From Paenibacillus xylaniclasticus (GTDB lineage: Bacteria > Bacillota > Bacilli > Paenibacillales > Paenibacillaceae), in assembly GCF_004001065.1 (NCBI RefSeq), contig NZ_BIML01000038.1:1-38362 (forward strand): 38,362 bases of DNA, read 5' to 3'. The notes below the pieces were generated by a model that did no database searches, was not told the origin of the DNA, and saw only the letters and a list, made by a program, of their open reading frames with translations. Shown one piece after another: positions 1 through 10,090 of this stretch (position 1 is the first letter of the stretch; every line of letters starts with the position of its first letter). The translations under genes and the position numbers were made by a program.

Positions 1-21
1 ACGATGCCAAGCACAGAGAAG

Positions 22-48
22 CCACTGTCTAATGACGGTGGTTTTTTT
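22..48 (+). terminator. Intrinsic terminator of the gene left of the window
   Basis: An 8-bp stem (CCACTGTC with GACGGTGG, one G-T wobble) closes a TAAT loop and is followed by seven T. It ends a + strand transcript that enters from beyond the left edge. Confidence 0.8.
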
Positions 49-305
49 GTATTTCACCAATTGGATATAACTCCTTCTCAACCCTGAGGCTTTTTAAGCT
101 CATACTACTGGCAATGGAGGAGAAGTGGCGACATAAGGGGAATGATTGCGAATCAGCCTTATCCTTATGTCCTACTGTGAATGGCGGACGCAGAAGGGCA
201 GTACTATTGCCCCTGCACTCATCGGTATCGTTTTCCATTAGAATCAAGTGTTTCCTACTAATGAAAAACGTCATGAAAACGGCGCGAAATGGCGGTGTTA
301 CAGCC
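49..305. other. Intergenic region upstream of guaB, no gene recognised
   Basis: Short open frames exist on both strands (114-317 +, 29-274 -), but neither has a convincing ribosome binding site or a recognisable protein. I see no clear riboswitch or PurR-type element. Confidence 0.5.
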
Positions 306-334
306 TTGACAGCCTAAAACCCCTCTGATAATAT
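306..334 (+). promoter_or_regulatory. Sigma-A promoter of guaB
   Basis: TTGACA (306-311) and TAATAT (329-334) are separated by exactly 17 bp, about 60 bp before the guaB start. It is a near-consensus vegetative promoter, as expected for a highly expressed purine gene. Confidence 0.85.
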
Positions 335-378
335 TGCAATAATATACGTCAGGCAAGGTTAAACAGGTATGAAATTAA

Positions 379-1851
<1,473 letters not shown>

Positions 1852-1932
1852 TACAGGAAGCAGCTGGGACTAAAAAGCTGCCCATTCATATGTCATGTCC
1901 ACTCTTGGCGACAATCGGAGCGGAACATCAAG

Positions 1933-1972
1933 GCCAGACAGGAAGAAAGCATCATACCTGTCTGGCTTTTTT
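1933..1972 (+). terminator. guaB terminator
   Basis: GCCAGACAGG (1933-1942) pairs perfectly with CCTGTCTGGC (1957-1966) around a 14-nt loop, followed by six T. Confidence 0.9.
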
Positions 1973-1986
1973 ATAGTAGGCTCCTA

Positions 1987-1995
1987 TGTTACAAT
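1987..1995 (+). promoter_or_regulatory. Extended -10 promoter of dacA
   Basis: TGTTACAAT matches the extended -10 form TGnTATAAT with one change; no good -35 is visible. It would start transcription near 2002, downstream of the ATG at 1996, which argues that dacA begins at the later TTG. Confidence 0.6.
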
Positions 1996-2034
1996 ATGAG
2001 CGGACATAGCTTATGGGGAAATGGGGAGAAGAAC

Positions 2035-3342
2035 TTGATAGTAAGGTATAAGCTGGGGCGCCTGCGCTCAATAACAGCGGCAATGTTGGCAGTATGGATG
2101 GTGATGTTGGCGCTCGGTTCCACAGCTGCATTTGCTGAGGGCGAGGCAGCCTCGACTAGCGCAGGCGCAGGGAACCCGCTAGGCATTAATGCATCAGCGG
2201 CTATTCTAGTAGAGCCTACAACTGGGCAAGTGTTATATGAGTTCAACGCGGATGAACCAAGGCCTCCGGCAAGTATGACGAAGATGATGACGGAGTACAT
2301 TGTCCTTGAAGAAATTAAGGCGGGTCGCCTTTCGTGGGATACAGTGGTATCTACATCTGAGGAAGCGGCAACGGTACCGCCGGACGGTTCGCAAGTATAT
2401 TTGGCAGTGGGCGAGAAGCATACGGTTAAAGAGTTGTATATTGCAATGGCGGTCGGTTCTGCAAGTGATGCGACAATTGCATTGGCAGCGCATATAGGAG
2501 GCTCCGTTCAGGGCTTCGTGGATAAAATGAACGAAACGGCGCAGAGCCTCGGCTTGACTTCGGCACATTATACTGGTCCGGCGGGACTTGAAGAGACGAC
2601 GGTTATATCGGCTCGTGACCAAGCAAAGTTGGCATCTGTAATTGTTAACGAACATCCAGAGTTTCTGGAATACTCAAGCATTCCTCGTTACAAATTCCGC
2701 GAGCGGGATAAAGGTGAGCTGATCAATTACAATTACATGCTCGGTTCGAATAAAGATGTGACGGAGCTGAAATCATACGCTTATCCAGGCGTAGATGGCA
2801 TGAAGACAGGCTACCTGTCCGCTGCAGGCTACTGCTTCACGGGTACGGTTGAAGTGAACGGCTTGCGCTATGTTAGTGTCATTATGGATGCGGATTCGAA
2901 GGGATCGCGTTTCCGAGAGACAGCCAAGATGTACGATTATGGATATGCCAATTTTGAGAAGAAGACCATCGTTCCACCGAAGACTGTTGTAGAAGCGGTG
3001 AAGACGGTCAAAATAAAAAAAGGTAAGAAGAAATCCGTTGAAGTCATGACAGCATCTGACGTAAGCTTCCTCGTGAAGAAAGGCTCTGAGCCTCAGGCAG
3101 AAGTCGTGAAGACGGAGCTGCTCCCAGACAAGGAGCTGGTCGCACCGATCAAGCAAGGCCAGAAGCTGGGTACGGTGACTTATGAGTATACGAATCCAGA
3201 CACGAATCAGAAGCTGACGCAGACGGTTGATCTCATCGCGTCGAAGGACGTGAAGAAAGCCGGCTGGTTCACGATGCTGTTCCGCAACATCGGCCACTTC
3301 TTCTCAAGCCTGTTCAGCGGAATTGCTAACCTGTTCGGATAA
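2035..3342 (+). CDS. dacA: D-alanyl-D-alanine carboxypeptidase (PBP5 type)
   Basis: Trims the terminal D-Ala from peptidoglycan stem peptides outside the membrane. I prefer TTG 2035 over the in-frame ATG 1996: TTG is preceded by GGGGAG at 2023-2028 and gives a clean signal peptide ending near AFAEG. From TTG, the serine hydrolase motifs are S-M-T-K (S80, K83) and K-T-G (257-259). The middle motif reads S-A-S instead of the usual S-x-N, because codon 2464-2466 is AGT. A C-terminal domain follows, then a Lys-rich segment and an amphipathic tail (WFTMLFRNIGHFF...), the expected membrane anchor. It lies between guaB and pdxS as in Bacillus subtilis. Confidence 0.93.
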   Translation: MIVRYKLGRLRSITAAMLAVWMVMLALGSTAAFAEGEAASTSAGAGNPLGINASAAILVEPTTGQVLYEFNADEPRPPASMTKMMTEYIVLEEIKAGRLSWDTVVSTSEEAATVPPDGSQVYLAVGEKHTVKELYIAMAVGSASDATIALAAHIGGSVQGFVDKMNETAQSLGLTSAHYTGPAGLEETTVISARDQAKLASVIVNEHPEFLEYSSIPRYKFRERDKGELINYNYMLGSNKDVTELKSYAYPGVDGMKTGYLSAAGYCFTGTVEVNGLRYVSVIMDADSKGSRFRETAKMYDYGYANFEKKTIVPPKTVVEAVKTVKIKKGKKKSVEVMTASDVSFLVKKGSEPQAEVVKTELLPDKELVAPIKQGQKLGTVTYEYTNPDTNQKLTQTVDLIASKDVKKAGWFTMLFRNIGHFFSSLFSGIANLFG

Positions 3343-3398
3343 TGACGAGCAAGGCATGCTTAATGTACAAAGAGTCGCAGTAATCGCAGCTTCTAGGG

Positions 3399-3427
3399 TT
3401 GTCGATTCGCTATGCATCATGTAAAAT
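3399..3427 (+). promoter_or_regulatory. Promoter of pdxS
   Basis: TTGTCG (3399-3404) and TAAAAT (3422-3427) have a 17-bp spacer and lie about 65 bp before the pdxS start. No MocR-type PdxR gene is visible in the window. Confidence 0.6.
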
Positions 3428-3491
3428 TAATGGTTAGAGTTACATTCGGAGAAATAAATGTATCCGCATCTAATTAGGAGGAATTCAGGAG

Positions 3492-4373
3492 ATGGAAACA
3501 GGTACTTCGCGCGTTAAACGCGGCATGGCCGAAATGCAAAAAGGCGGCGTCATCATGGACGTCATGAACGCAGAGCAAGCAAAAATCGCGGAAGCGGCAG
3601 GCGCGGTAGCGGTAATGGCGCTTGAGCGTGTTCCTTCCGATATTCGTGCGGCAGGCGGCGTAGCCCGCATGGCTGATCCGACAATCGTAGAGGAAGTTAC
3701 GAAAGTCGTCTCCATTCCGGTTATGGCGAAAGCTCGAATTGGTCACTATGTAGAAGCAAAAGTGCTGGAATCGATGGGTGTTGACTACATCGACGAGAGT
3801 GAAGTGCTGACGCCGGCGGATGAAGTGTTCCATATCAATAAGAACGAGTTCACGGTTCCATTCGTCTGCGGCGCGAAGGATCTTGGCGAAGCGCTCCGTC
3901 GTATTCAAGAAGGCGCATCGATGATCCGCACGAAAGGTGAGCCAGGAACGGGCAATATCGTTGAAGCGGTTCGTCATCTTCGTCTGATCCACGGTCAAAT
4001 TCGCAAAGTCCAAAACCTGTCGAAGGACGAGCTGTTCAACGAAGCGAAGGTTCTCGGCGTTCCTTACGATCTGCTGCTGCAGGTTGCAGAAGCAGGCAAG
4101 CTTCCAGTTGTTAACTTCGCAGCAGGCGGCGTAGCTACACCAGCGGACGCTGCGCTTATGATGCATCTTGGCGCTGACGGCGTATTCGTCGGCTCCGGTA
4201 TTTTCAAATCGGACAACCCTGAGAAGTTCGCTCGCGCAATTGTGGAAGCGACGACTCACTACACGGATTATAAGCTGATTGCCGAAGTATCGAAAAACCT
4301 CGGTACGCCGATGAAAGGCATCGACATCAAGACGCTCTCGGGCTTCGACCGCATGCAGGATCGCAGCATCTAA
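3492..4373 (+). CDS. pdxS: Pyridoxal 5'-phosphate synthase, synthase subunit
   Basis: Builds PLP from ribose 5-phosphate, glyceraldehyde 3-phosphate and the ammonia supplied by PdxT. The 293-residue beta/alpha barrel is close to invariant in this family. The two catalytic lysines are visible as K80 in AKARIGH and K148 in [12 protein letters not shown], with the conserved Asp at residue 23 in [10 protein letters not shown]. Start ATG 3492 has AGGAGG at 3476-3481. Twelve PdxS and twelve PdxT subunits form the known complex, and pdxT follows 168 bp downstream. The gap is longer than in Bacillus and holds a terminator-like hairpin. Confidence 0.98.
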   Translation: METGTSRVKRGMAEMQKGGVIMDVMNAEQAKIAEAAGAVAVMALERVPSDIRAAGGVARMADPTIVEEVTKVVSIPVMAKARIGHYVEAKVLESMGVDYIDESEVLTPADEVFHINKNEFTVPFVCGAKDLGEALRRIQEGASMIRTKGEPGTGNIVEAVRHLRLIHGQIRKVQNLSKDELFNEAKVLGVPYDLLLQVAEAGKLPVVNFAAGGVATPADAALMMHLGADGVFVGSGIFKSDNPEKFARAIVEATTHYTDYKLIAEVSKNLGTPMKGIDIKTLSGFDRMQDRSI

Positions 4374-4430
4374 TGCTTCCGTCCTCACCGGCGAGCAGGC
4401 ATCGAGCTGTATGATATAGCAGAGAGAAAA

Positions 4431-4450
4431 GCCCCTATCCAGGGGCTTTT
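4431..4450 (+). terminator. Terminator-like hairpin between pdxS and pdxT
   Basis: GCCCCT (4431-4436) pairs with AGGGGC (4441-4446) around ATCC, followed by only four T and flanked by a matching A-run. The short U-tract suggests partial termination that would lower pdxT output. A second small hairpin (TCTTCG 4496-4501 with CGAAGA 4506-4511) lies between it and pdxT. Confidence 0.6.
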
Positions 4451-4541
4451 CGACAATGCAGGGACATACTTAGAATAACGGGCCATGATCACACGTCTTC
4501 GGGAGCGAAGATGGACCGGATAAGAAAGCGGGTATTAAGAG

Positions 4542-5126
4542 ATGAAGATTGGCGTATTGGCATTGCAAGGCGCAGTAGCGGAGCATATTCGCGGATTGGA
4601 GGCGGCAGGCGCGGAAGCGGTCGCTATCAAACGTACGGAGGAGCTGGAAAGCCTCGACGGTCTTGTTATTCCTGGCGGCGAGAGCACGACGATTGGCAAG
4701 CTGATGCGGAAATACGGCTTTATCGACGCGATTCGCGAGTTCTCTGCGCAAGGCAAGCCGCTGTTCGGTACTTGCGCAGGATTGATCGTGCTGGCGAAGC
4801 GGATTGAAGGACAGGACGATGCACATCTTGAGCTGATGAATATGACGGTTCAGCGTAATGCATTCGGTCGTCAGCGCGAAAGCTTCGAGACGGATCTTGA
4901 TGTGAAAGGGATCGACGAGCCTATTCGGGCTGTATTTATTCGGGCGCCTCTGATTAAACAAGTTGGAGAAGGCGTTGATGTGATCTCGACATATAAGAAT
5001 GAGATTGTAGCTGCTCGTGAAAACCATTTGCTTGCTTGCTCGTTCCATCCGGAACTAACGGACGATTACCGGCTGCATGCCTATTTCGTTAACATGGCGC
5101 GTGAAGCAGCTGAACGCCGGGGCTAA
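4542..5126 (+). CDS. pdxT: Pyridoxal 5'-phosphate synthase, glutaminase subunit
   Basis: Hydrolyses glutamine and channels ammonia to PdxS. At 194 residues it has standard length. Class I glutamine amidotransferase features are clear: the PGGEST oxyanion strand at 44-49, the nucleophile C78 in GTCAG, and the H169/E171 pair in SFHPEL. The start at ATG 4542 gives the canonical MKIGVLALQG terminus, though the upstream ribosome binding site (AAGAG) is weak. It follows pdxS after a hairpin, and serS begins 42 bp later, so pdxT and serS may be cotranscribed. Confidence 0.97.
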   Translation: MKIGVLALQGAVAEHIRGLEAAGAEAVAIKRTEELESLDGLVIPGGESTTIGKLMRKYGFIDAIREFSAQGKPLFGTCAGLIVLAKRIEGQDDAHLELMNMTVQRNAFGRQRESFETDLDVKGIDEPIRAVFIRAPLIKQVGEGVDVISTYKNEIVAARENHLLACSFHPELTDDYRLHAYFVNMAREAAERRG

Positions 5127-5165
5127 CCGTTCGAAGGCAGCCTTCCGGAATAGAGAGGAGAATGA

Positions 5166-6449
<1,284 letters not shown>

Positions 6450-6467
6450 GCTGTATTATACAATTGG

Positions 6468-6495
6468 AAAAAGAGCTCGAGGTTGAGCTCTTTTT
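6468..6495 (+). terminator. serS terminator
   Basis: AAAAAGAGCTC pairs with GAGCTCTTTTT around GAGGTT, forming an A/T-flanked stem with a T-tract at 6491-6495. Confidence 0.9.
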
Positions 6496-6499
6496 CTAG

Positions 6500-6529
6500 T
6501 TGATTGTTTGATTTTGTTTATGGTACAAT
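6500..6529 (+). promoter_or_regulatory. Promoter of tRNA-Ser
   Basis: TTGATT (6500-6505), an 18-bp spacer and an extended -10 TGGTACAAT (6521-6529), ending 24 bp before the mature tRNA 5' end. Confidence 0.7.
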
Positions 6530-6553
6530 CTTTATGTTGTTTCCTTTCAATAC

Positions 6554-6642
6554 GGAGAGGTACCGAAGTGGTCATAACGGGGCGGTCTTGAAAACCGTTA
6601 GAGTGCAAGCTCACATGGGTTCGAATCCCATCCTCTCCGCCA
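6554..6642 (+). tRNA. tRNA-Ser (anticodon UGA)
   Basis: The 7-bp acceptor stem GGAGAGG/CCTCTCC is closed with an encoded CCA at 6640-6642. The anticodon loop CTTGAAA places TGA at 6589-6591, reading UCA codons. The long variable arm between the anticodon stem and the TTCGAAT T-loop is diagnostic of serine tRNAs. Confidence 0.96.
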
Positions 6643-6668
6643 GTTTACCTTTATCATGAATCTACATA

Positions 6669-6695
6669 GGGCTGCGCTGTCGCGCAGCCCTTTTT
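6669..6695 (+). terminator. tRNA-Ser terminator
   Basis: A perfect 9-bp stem GGGCTGCGC/GCGCAGCCC with a TGTC loop, followed by five T. Confidence 0.93.
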
Positions 6696-6769
6696 GCATT
6701 CCGATATGTCCGCATAAGCATAAAATACGGCTCGATTCCGCATCTTAAACGGTGTGGAGGTGGATAGCG

Positions 6770-7117
6770 ATGGAACAACAAGATGAGCTGCAGATTGACC
6801 AGGAGCAGCTAGCAAGTGCATGGCTAAGCACGCTGCCGACGACCATTAACTCATCCGATCAGGCAGAGGTATGGCCCGACGCGGGCGACCCGAAAGCGCT
6901 GCGAGTAACGATTCATACGGCGGGGCATCAAGATTATTCGTTTGATTTTAAAGTGGGATACGTGGACAGCCGGGAAGTAAAGGTCGAGCTGATCGACGTT
7001 GAGAAGGCAGGCCAGTCGGTTGACGAACGGACCGACATCATCCAACAGCTTGCCCTTGATTACAAACGGCATCTTCATGAATGCGCTCAGGCGCTGCAAT
7101 CCATTACGCATCATTAA
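6770..7117 (+). CDS. Conserved-looking hypothetical protein, 115 residues
   Basis: I do not recognise the family. The product is acidic and soluble, with no signal peptide or membrane segment. A beta-rich middle (RVTIHTAGHQDYSFDFKVG, VKVELIDVE) is followed by a helical C-terminus (RTDIIQQLALDYKRHLHECAQAL). I place the start at ATG 6770 because GGAGG (6756-6760) sits nine bases upstream; a GTG at 6752 would put the binding site inside the gene. Two small hydrophilic genes follow on the same strand before a shared terminator at 7582, so the three may form one operon. Confidence 0.8.
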   Translation: MEQQDELQIDQEQLASAWLSTLPTTINSSDQAEVWPDAGDPKALRVTIHTAGHQDYSFDFKVGYVDSREVKVELIDVEKAGQSVDERTDIIQQLALDYKRHLHECAQALQSITHH

Positions 7118-7181
7118 GCTCCGAGCCATGAGGTCAGAAGAAGATATAGGTTAAGATACGCTGGAAGGAGCGAAAAAAACG

Positions 7182-7364
7182 ATGACAAAGGCCAAAGGCG
7201 GCGTGGACAAAAATTTGACGAACGTCGTGGAGGATCTTGAGATCGATCCGGTCAACAGCCATCATGCTCAGCAGCTGCAGCAGGATGTGGCGGATCGCCG
7301 TAATAAAGCGGCGATGAACCACGATCATCCTTCGGATTTGTCGACGCCTAAGACCGGAGATTAA
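7182..7364 (+). CDS. Small hydrophilic protein, 60 residues
   Basis: Function unknown. The polar, Asn/His/Asp-rich peptide (MTKAKGGVDKNL...) has no hydrophobic stretch. Start ATG 7182 is preceded by GGAAGGAG at 7163-7170. It lies 64 bp after the 115-residue gene and 41 bp before another tiny gene. Its size and composition recall small spore-associated proteins, but no family motif is present, so that is only a guess. Confidence 0.65.
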   Translation: MTKAKGGVDKNLTNVVEDLEIDPVNSHHAQQLQQDVADRRNKAAMNHDHPSDLSTPKTGD

Positions 7365-7405
7365 CTACAAGTGTCAATTTATAGACAGGAGATGATCGTT
7401 CCACT

Positions 7406-7573
7406 ATGAGTAAGCCTGACAGCATACCTGTGCCGAACCCAGAGTCGGACAGCAGGGCGAGTCGCCGCCAGCGCCATCACAATCAACCGCAGCAGCCGCT
7501 ATCCGGCTCGAAGAAGGTGAAGCAGCAGAACCATTCCCGGCACAATAACGGTGAGGGCTCTGAACCGACTTAG
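7406..7573 (+). CDS. Very small basic hydrophilic protein, 55 residues
   Basis: A 55-codon frame starts MSKPDSIPVP and is rich in Gln, His, Arg, Ser and Asn, consistent with a disordered basic peptide. An AGGAG (7388-7392) lies about 13 bases upstream of ATG 7406, a little far for ideal initiation. It ends nine bases before a strong terminator, which supports its being the last gene of a three-gene small-protein unit. Function unknown. Confidence 0.5.
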   Translation: MSKPDSIPVPNPESDSRASRRQRHHNQPQQPLSGSKKVKQQNHSRHNNGEGSEPT

Positions 7574-7581
7574 GAATATAA

Positions 7582-7617
7582 CCCGTTTCCATAAGTAGAT
7601 GGAAACGGGATTTTTTT
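7582..7617 (+). terminator. Terminator of the small-protein unit
   Basis: An 11-bp perfect stem, CCCGTTTCCAT/ATGGAAACGGG, with a 6-nt loop and seven T. Confidence 0.93.
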
Positions 7618-7685
7618 ATATCTAGGGGTGTTAAATATTCATGATTTCAAGTATTATGAGATAAAGAAAAGGGGGAGTTATAAAA

Positions 7686-8762
7686 GTGAGTTGGATGAAG
7701 AAAGCAGCAGTCGCAGCTATGGCTGGTATGCTTCTCGTAGCGGCTGGGTGCAGCAGCGGCAAGTCGAGCAAGCAAGTCTTGCAGGATTCTTATAAGAAGA
7801 TGGCTGAGGTCCAATCGTACACGTACAGCGGTACACTTGGATTTGATCAATTGGAAGTGCCAGAGGCGGAAGCCGATGAAGTGGGCGCTGTGTTAGATAT
7901 CATTAAAGGCGCTAAGGTGGCATTTGACGGGCAATTCGATATGGACGCAAAGCGTACAGATCTTAAACTGAAGCTGGAATGGCAGGCAGACGGAACGTCG
8001 ACGACGCTGGAAGTTCCATTCATCGTGACAGAAGAGAGCGCCTATCTCAAAATCCCGTCATTCCCGATTATTCCAACGGAGCTGACGAGCAAGTTCATCG
8101 AGATTGATCTGAAAGAGCTTGCCGAAGACCAAGGCGCAGAAATATTCAGCCAAACGGATAAGCAGCGCGAGCTGTCTGCTAAGCTGCTCGATGCGATTAT
8201 CAATCCGTTCGAAGAGAAGGAATATTTCTCGAAGCCAAAGGCGGCTGACGTGCAAGGTTTGCCAGAGGGTGCGAAATACGATCAGCTCGTTCAATTCAAA
8301 GTAACGAATGAAACGTTCGAACCAGCACTTGAGCTGGCTCTTAATAAAGTGGTGCCGGCGGTTATTGATTTGATTGCTGCTAACGAAGAGTATTTGAAGC
8401 TGACTGGTCTGAATAAGGAGAATCTCGATTCCGCCAAGCAGTATGTAGCGGATAACAGTCCGACGATTTTGGAGCAAGCGAAGAAAACAGTTAAAGTAAA
8501 CGAAATTTCGATAACGAATGGTCTGAAGGACGATTACGTGGCTTATCAAGGAATTGATACCGACCTAGCTATCACGCCAGAGGACGGCAGTGGTGAGATT
8601 AAGCTTGATATGTATGTGCGTATGCAGTACGAAGACATTAATAAGAAGCAGACGTTCAAACAAGAAATTCCGACCGACACGATGACGCTTGACGAAGCGC
8701 TGGCGGTGTTCGGCTTGGACACAAGCGCGCTTGAAGCACTGGAAGAGGAAGCACTGCAATAA
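7686..8762 (+). CDS. Lipoprotein, 358 residues, LolA/LppX-like fold suspected
   Basis: A signal peptide with lipobox LVAAGC sends this to the outer face of the membrane as a lipoprotein. After the cysteine comes a Ser/Lys linker, then alternating amphipathic strands (YTYSGTLGFDQL, VAFDGQFDMDAKRTDLKL). This is the pattern of Bacillus lipoproteins related to the LolA/LppX fold, many annotated as DUF6612 or DUF4367. That assignment is inference from pattern only. The start is GTG 7686 with GGGGGAG at 7671-7677. The gene stands alone between two terminators. A role in lipid or envelope stress handling is possible but unproven. Confidence 0.85.
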   Translation: MSWMKKAAVAAMAGMLLVAAGCSSGKSSKQVLQDSYKKMAEVQSYTYSGTLGFDQLEVPEAEADEVGAVLDIIKGAKVAFDGQFDMDAKRTDLKLKLEWQADGTSTTLEVPFIVTEESAYLKIPSFPIIPTELTSKFIEIDLKELAEDQGAEIFSQTDKQRELSAKLLDAIINPFEEKEYFSKPKAADVQGLPEGAKYDQLVQFKVTNETFEPALELALNKVVPAVIDLIAANEEYLKLTGLNKENLDSAKQYVADNSPTILEQAKKTVKVNEISITNGLKDDYVAYQGIDTDLAITPEDGSGEIKLDMYVRMQYEDINKKQTFKQEIPTDTMTLDEALAVFGLDTSALEALEEEALQ

Positions 8763-8777
8763 TATATTAATTAGGAA

Positions 8778-8815
8778 ACCGTGAGCCTTGTTTATGGGCT
8801 TGCGGTTTTTTTTTT
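8778..8815 (+). terminator. Terminator of the 7.7-kb lipoprotein gene
   Basis: A 10-bp stem (ACCGTGAGCC/GGCTTGCGGT, two G-T wobbles) with a 9-nt loop and ten T. Confidence 0.9.
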
Positions 8816-8833
8816 GTGCGGGAAATTAAGTAA

Positions 8834-8862
8834 TTTACATTAGTTCAATAATTTTCTATACT
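8834..8862 (+). promoter_or_regulatory. Promoter of the HprK-like gene
   Basis: TTTACA (8834-8839) and TATACT (8857-8862) with a 17-bp spacer, 28 bp before the ATG. Confidence 0.75.
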
Positions 8863-8890
8863 TACAGAAAAGTATGGGGGTCGTAAACGT

Positions 8891-9982
8891 ATGAACCAGA
8901 GCTTTCAACAGGTAACGCTGCGTTATTTGCATACCGAACTGGAATTTCGGATCGAGGATGGGGTTTCGCTGGAGCCTGTGTTCGAGTTTTTCGGCACGCA
9001 CTTCGAGGTTGGAAGAGGGCAGGCATCTGATCATCCGTTGGCCGTCATACAAGTGATTCGAGACGGTTCGCAGTTCGATCATATAACGTGGGAGCAAGGG
9101 GATGAGGTGTACATTCGGAAGAGTACATCGTCATTTTTTACCATTCGAGCGAGACGGATTGGGATTGGGGAGACGGAATATTTCAGATGTGACGAGACGG
9201 GTATTTGCATCGCAATGGATAAGGGACAACGGACTATTATTATCACTGGGGCGTTGGAGGGCAGCGAGCGGGAGAACCTTGTACTGATCGAGCTAATCCG
9301 TGATCTGGTGCTGAAGAATGAAGAAAATTACGGTGTAGTCGTCGTGCATGCGACCTGTGCCTATCGAGACGACGAGGCATCGATAATTGTTGGACAGAAA
9401 GGAGCGGGCAAGTCGACGACGCTTCTGGAGCTGGTGCATCGATTTCATTTTTTGTTCATGAGCGGTGACAAAACGCTCGTGTGGGCGGACGGCGGCAAGC
9501 TTTATGCTTCGGGATGGCCGGATTATCCTCATTTGGGGCTTGGCACAATGTCGAAATATTCACAGCTGGTAGAGATTTATAACTTGGCAGATTCGATCGC
9601 GGCCGCTCAGGAGACGATTTGGTCAGGAGAGCACAAGATTGCGGCCAGTCCAGATGTGTTCAAGACCGTGATCCCGATGACAGAGTCTGGACTGACGTGT
9701 CCGATCGGTCGTATCGTGTATCCACAGCTATATCAGTCTGAGCGATGTGAGGCTCGGCCCGTTACAGATCATATTGGTCGGCTTATTCCGCACGTAGAGC
9801 GGATGTTCAGCGAAGGAGCGGTGCTATGGAACTCTTATGTAGAGCCGTCTACGGATGAGGCGTATAGTTTAGCGCTTCGGAGCTGCTTGGAGCTGCTTGG
9901 TGAGCTTCCTGCTGTTATGGTCGAAGGATCGGGAGTAATTAAAGAGTCTGACTGGGAGAGTGCGATAAGGAGCAGCAAATGA
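8891..9982 (+). CDS. HPr-kinase-like P-loop protein (orphan)
   Basis: The C-terminal half resembles the HPr serine kinase/phosphorylase fold. It has a Walker A GQKGAGKST at about 168-176, preceded by strands with VVVHATCAY, and a downstream FMSGDKTLVW strand where HprK carries its second catalytic region. The N-terminal 140 residues are unlike true HprK. Such HprK-like proteins occur in Bacillales, for example as peptide kinases beside lasso-peptide genes (paeninodin type) or beside nucleotidyltransferases. Here no precursor, protease or cyclase lies alongside, and it has its own promoter. It is clearly not the sugar-regulatory hprK. The substrate is unknown. ATG 8891 follows GGGGG at 8876-8880. 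Confidence 0.8.
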   Translation: MNQSFQQVTLRYLHTELEFRIEDGVSLEPVFEFFGTHFEVGRGQASDHPLAVIQVIRDGSQFDHITWEQGDEVYIRKSTSSFFTIRARRIGIGETEYFRCDETGICIAMDKGQRTIIITGALEGSERENLVLIELIRDLVLKNEENYGVVVVHATCAYRDDEASIIVGQKGAGKSTTLLELVHRFHFLFMSGDKTLVWADGGKLYASGWPDYPHLGLGTMSKYSQLVEIYNLADSIAAAQETIWSGEHKIAASPDVFKTVIPMTESGLTCPIGRIVYPQLYQSERCEARPVTDHIGRLIPHVERMFSEGAVLWNSYVEPSTDEAYSLALRSCLELLGELPAVMVEGSGVIKESDWESAIRSSK

Positions 9983-9990
9983 TAGGGTAA

Positions 9991-10056
9991 AGCGCCGAGA
10001 GGCGCTCTTGTTGCATAGGTGTGGCACCACTGACGTTCCAACGGCGGTGGTGCCAC
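9991..10056. terminator. Hairpins between convergent genes
   Basis: AGCGCC/GGCGCT (9991-10006) is followed by a second stem, GTGGCACCAC (10021-10030) with GTGGTGCCAC (10047-10056). Neither has a strong T-tract, but the location between converging genes suggests termination in both directions. Confidence 0.6.
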
Positions 10057-10090
10057 TTCTGCTTGATCTGTTCGGGAGACGCTCGCCAAG

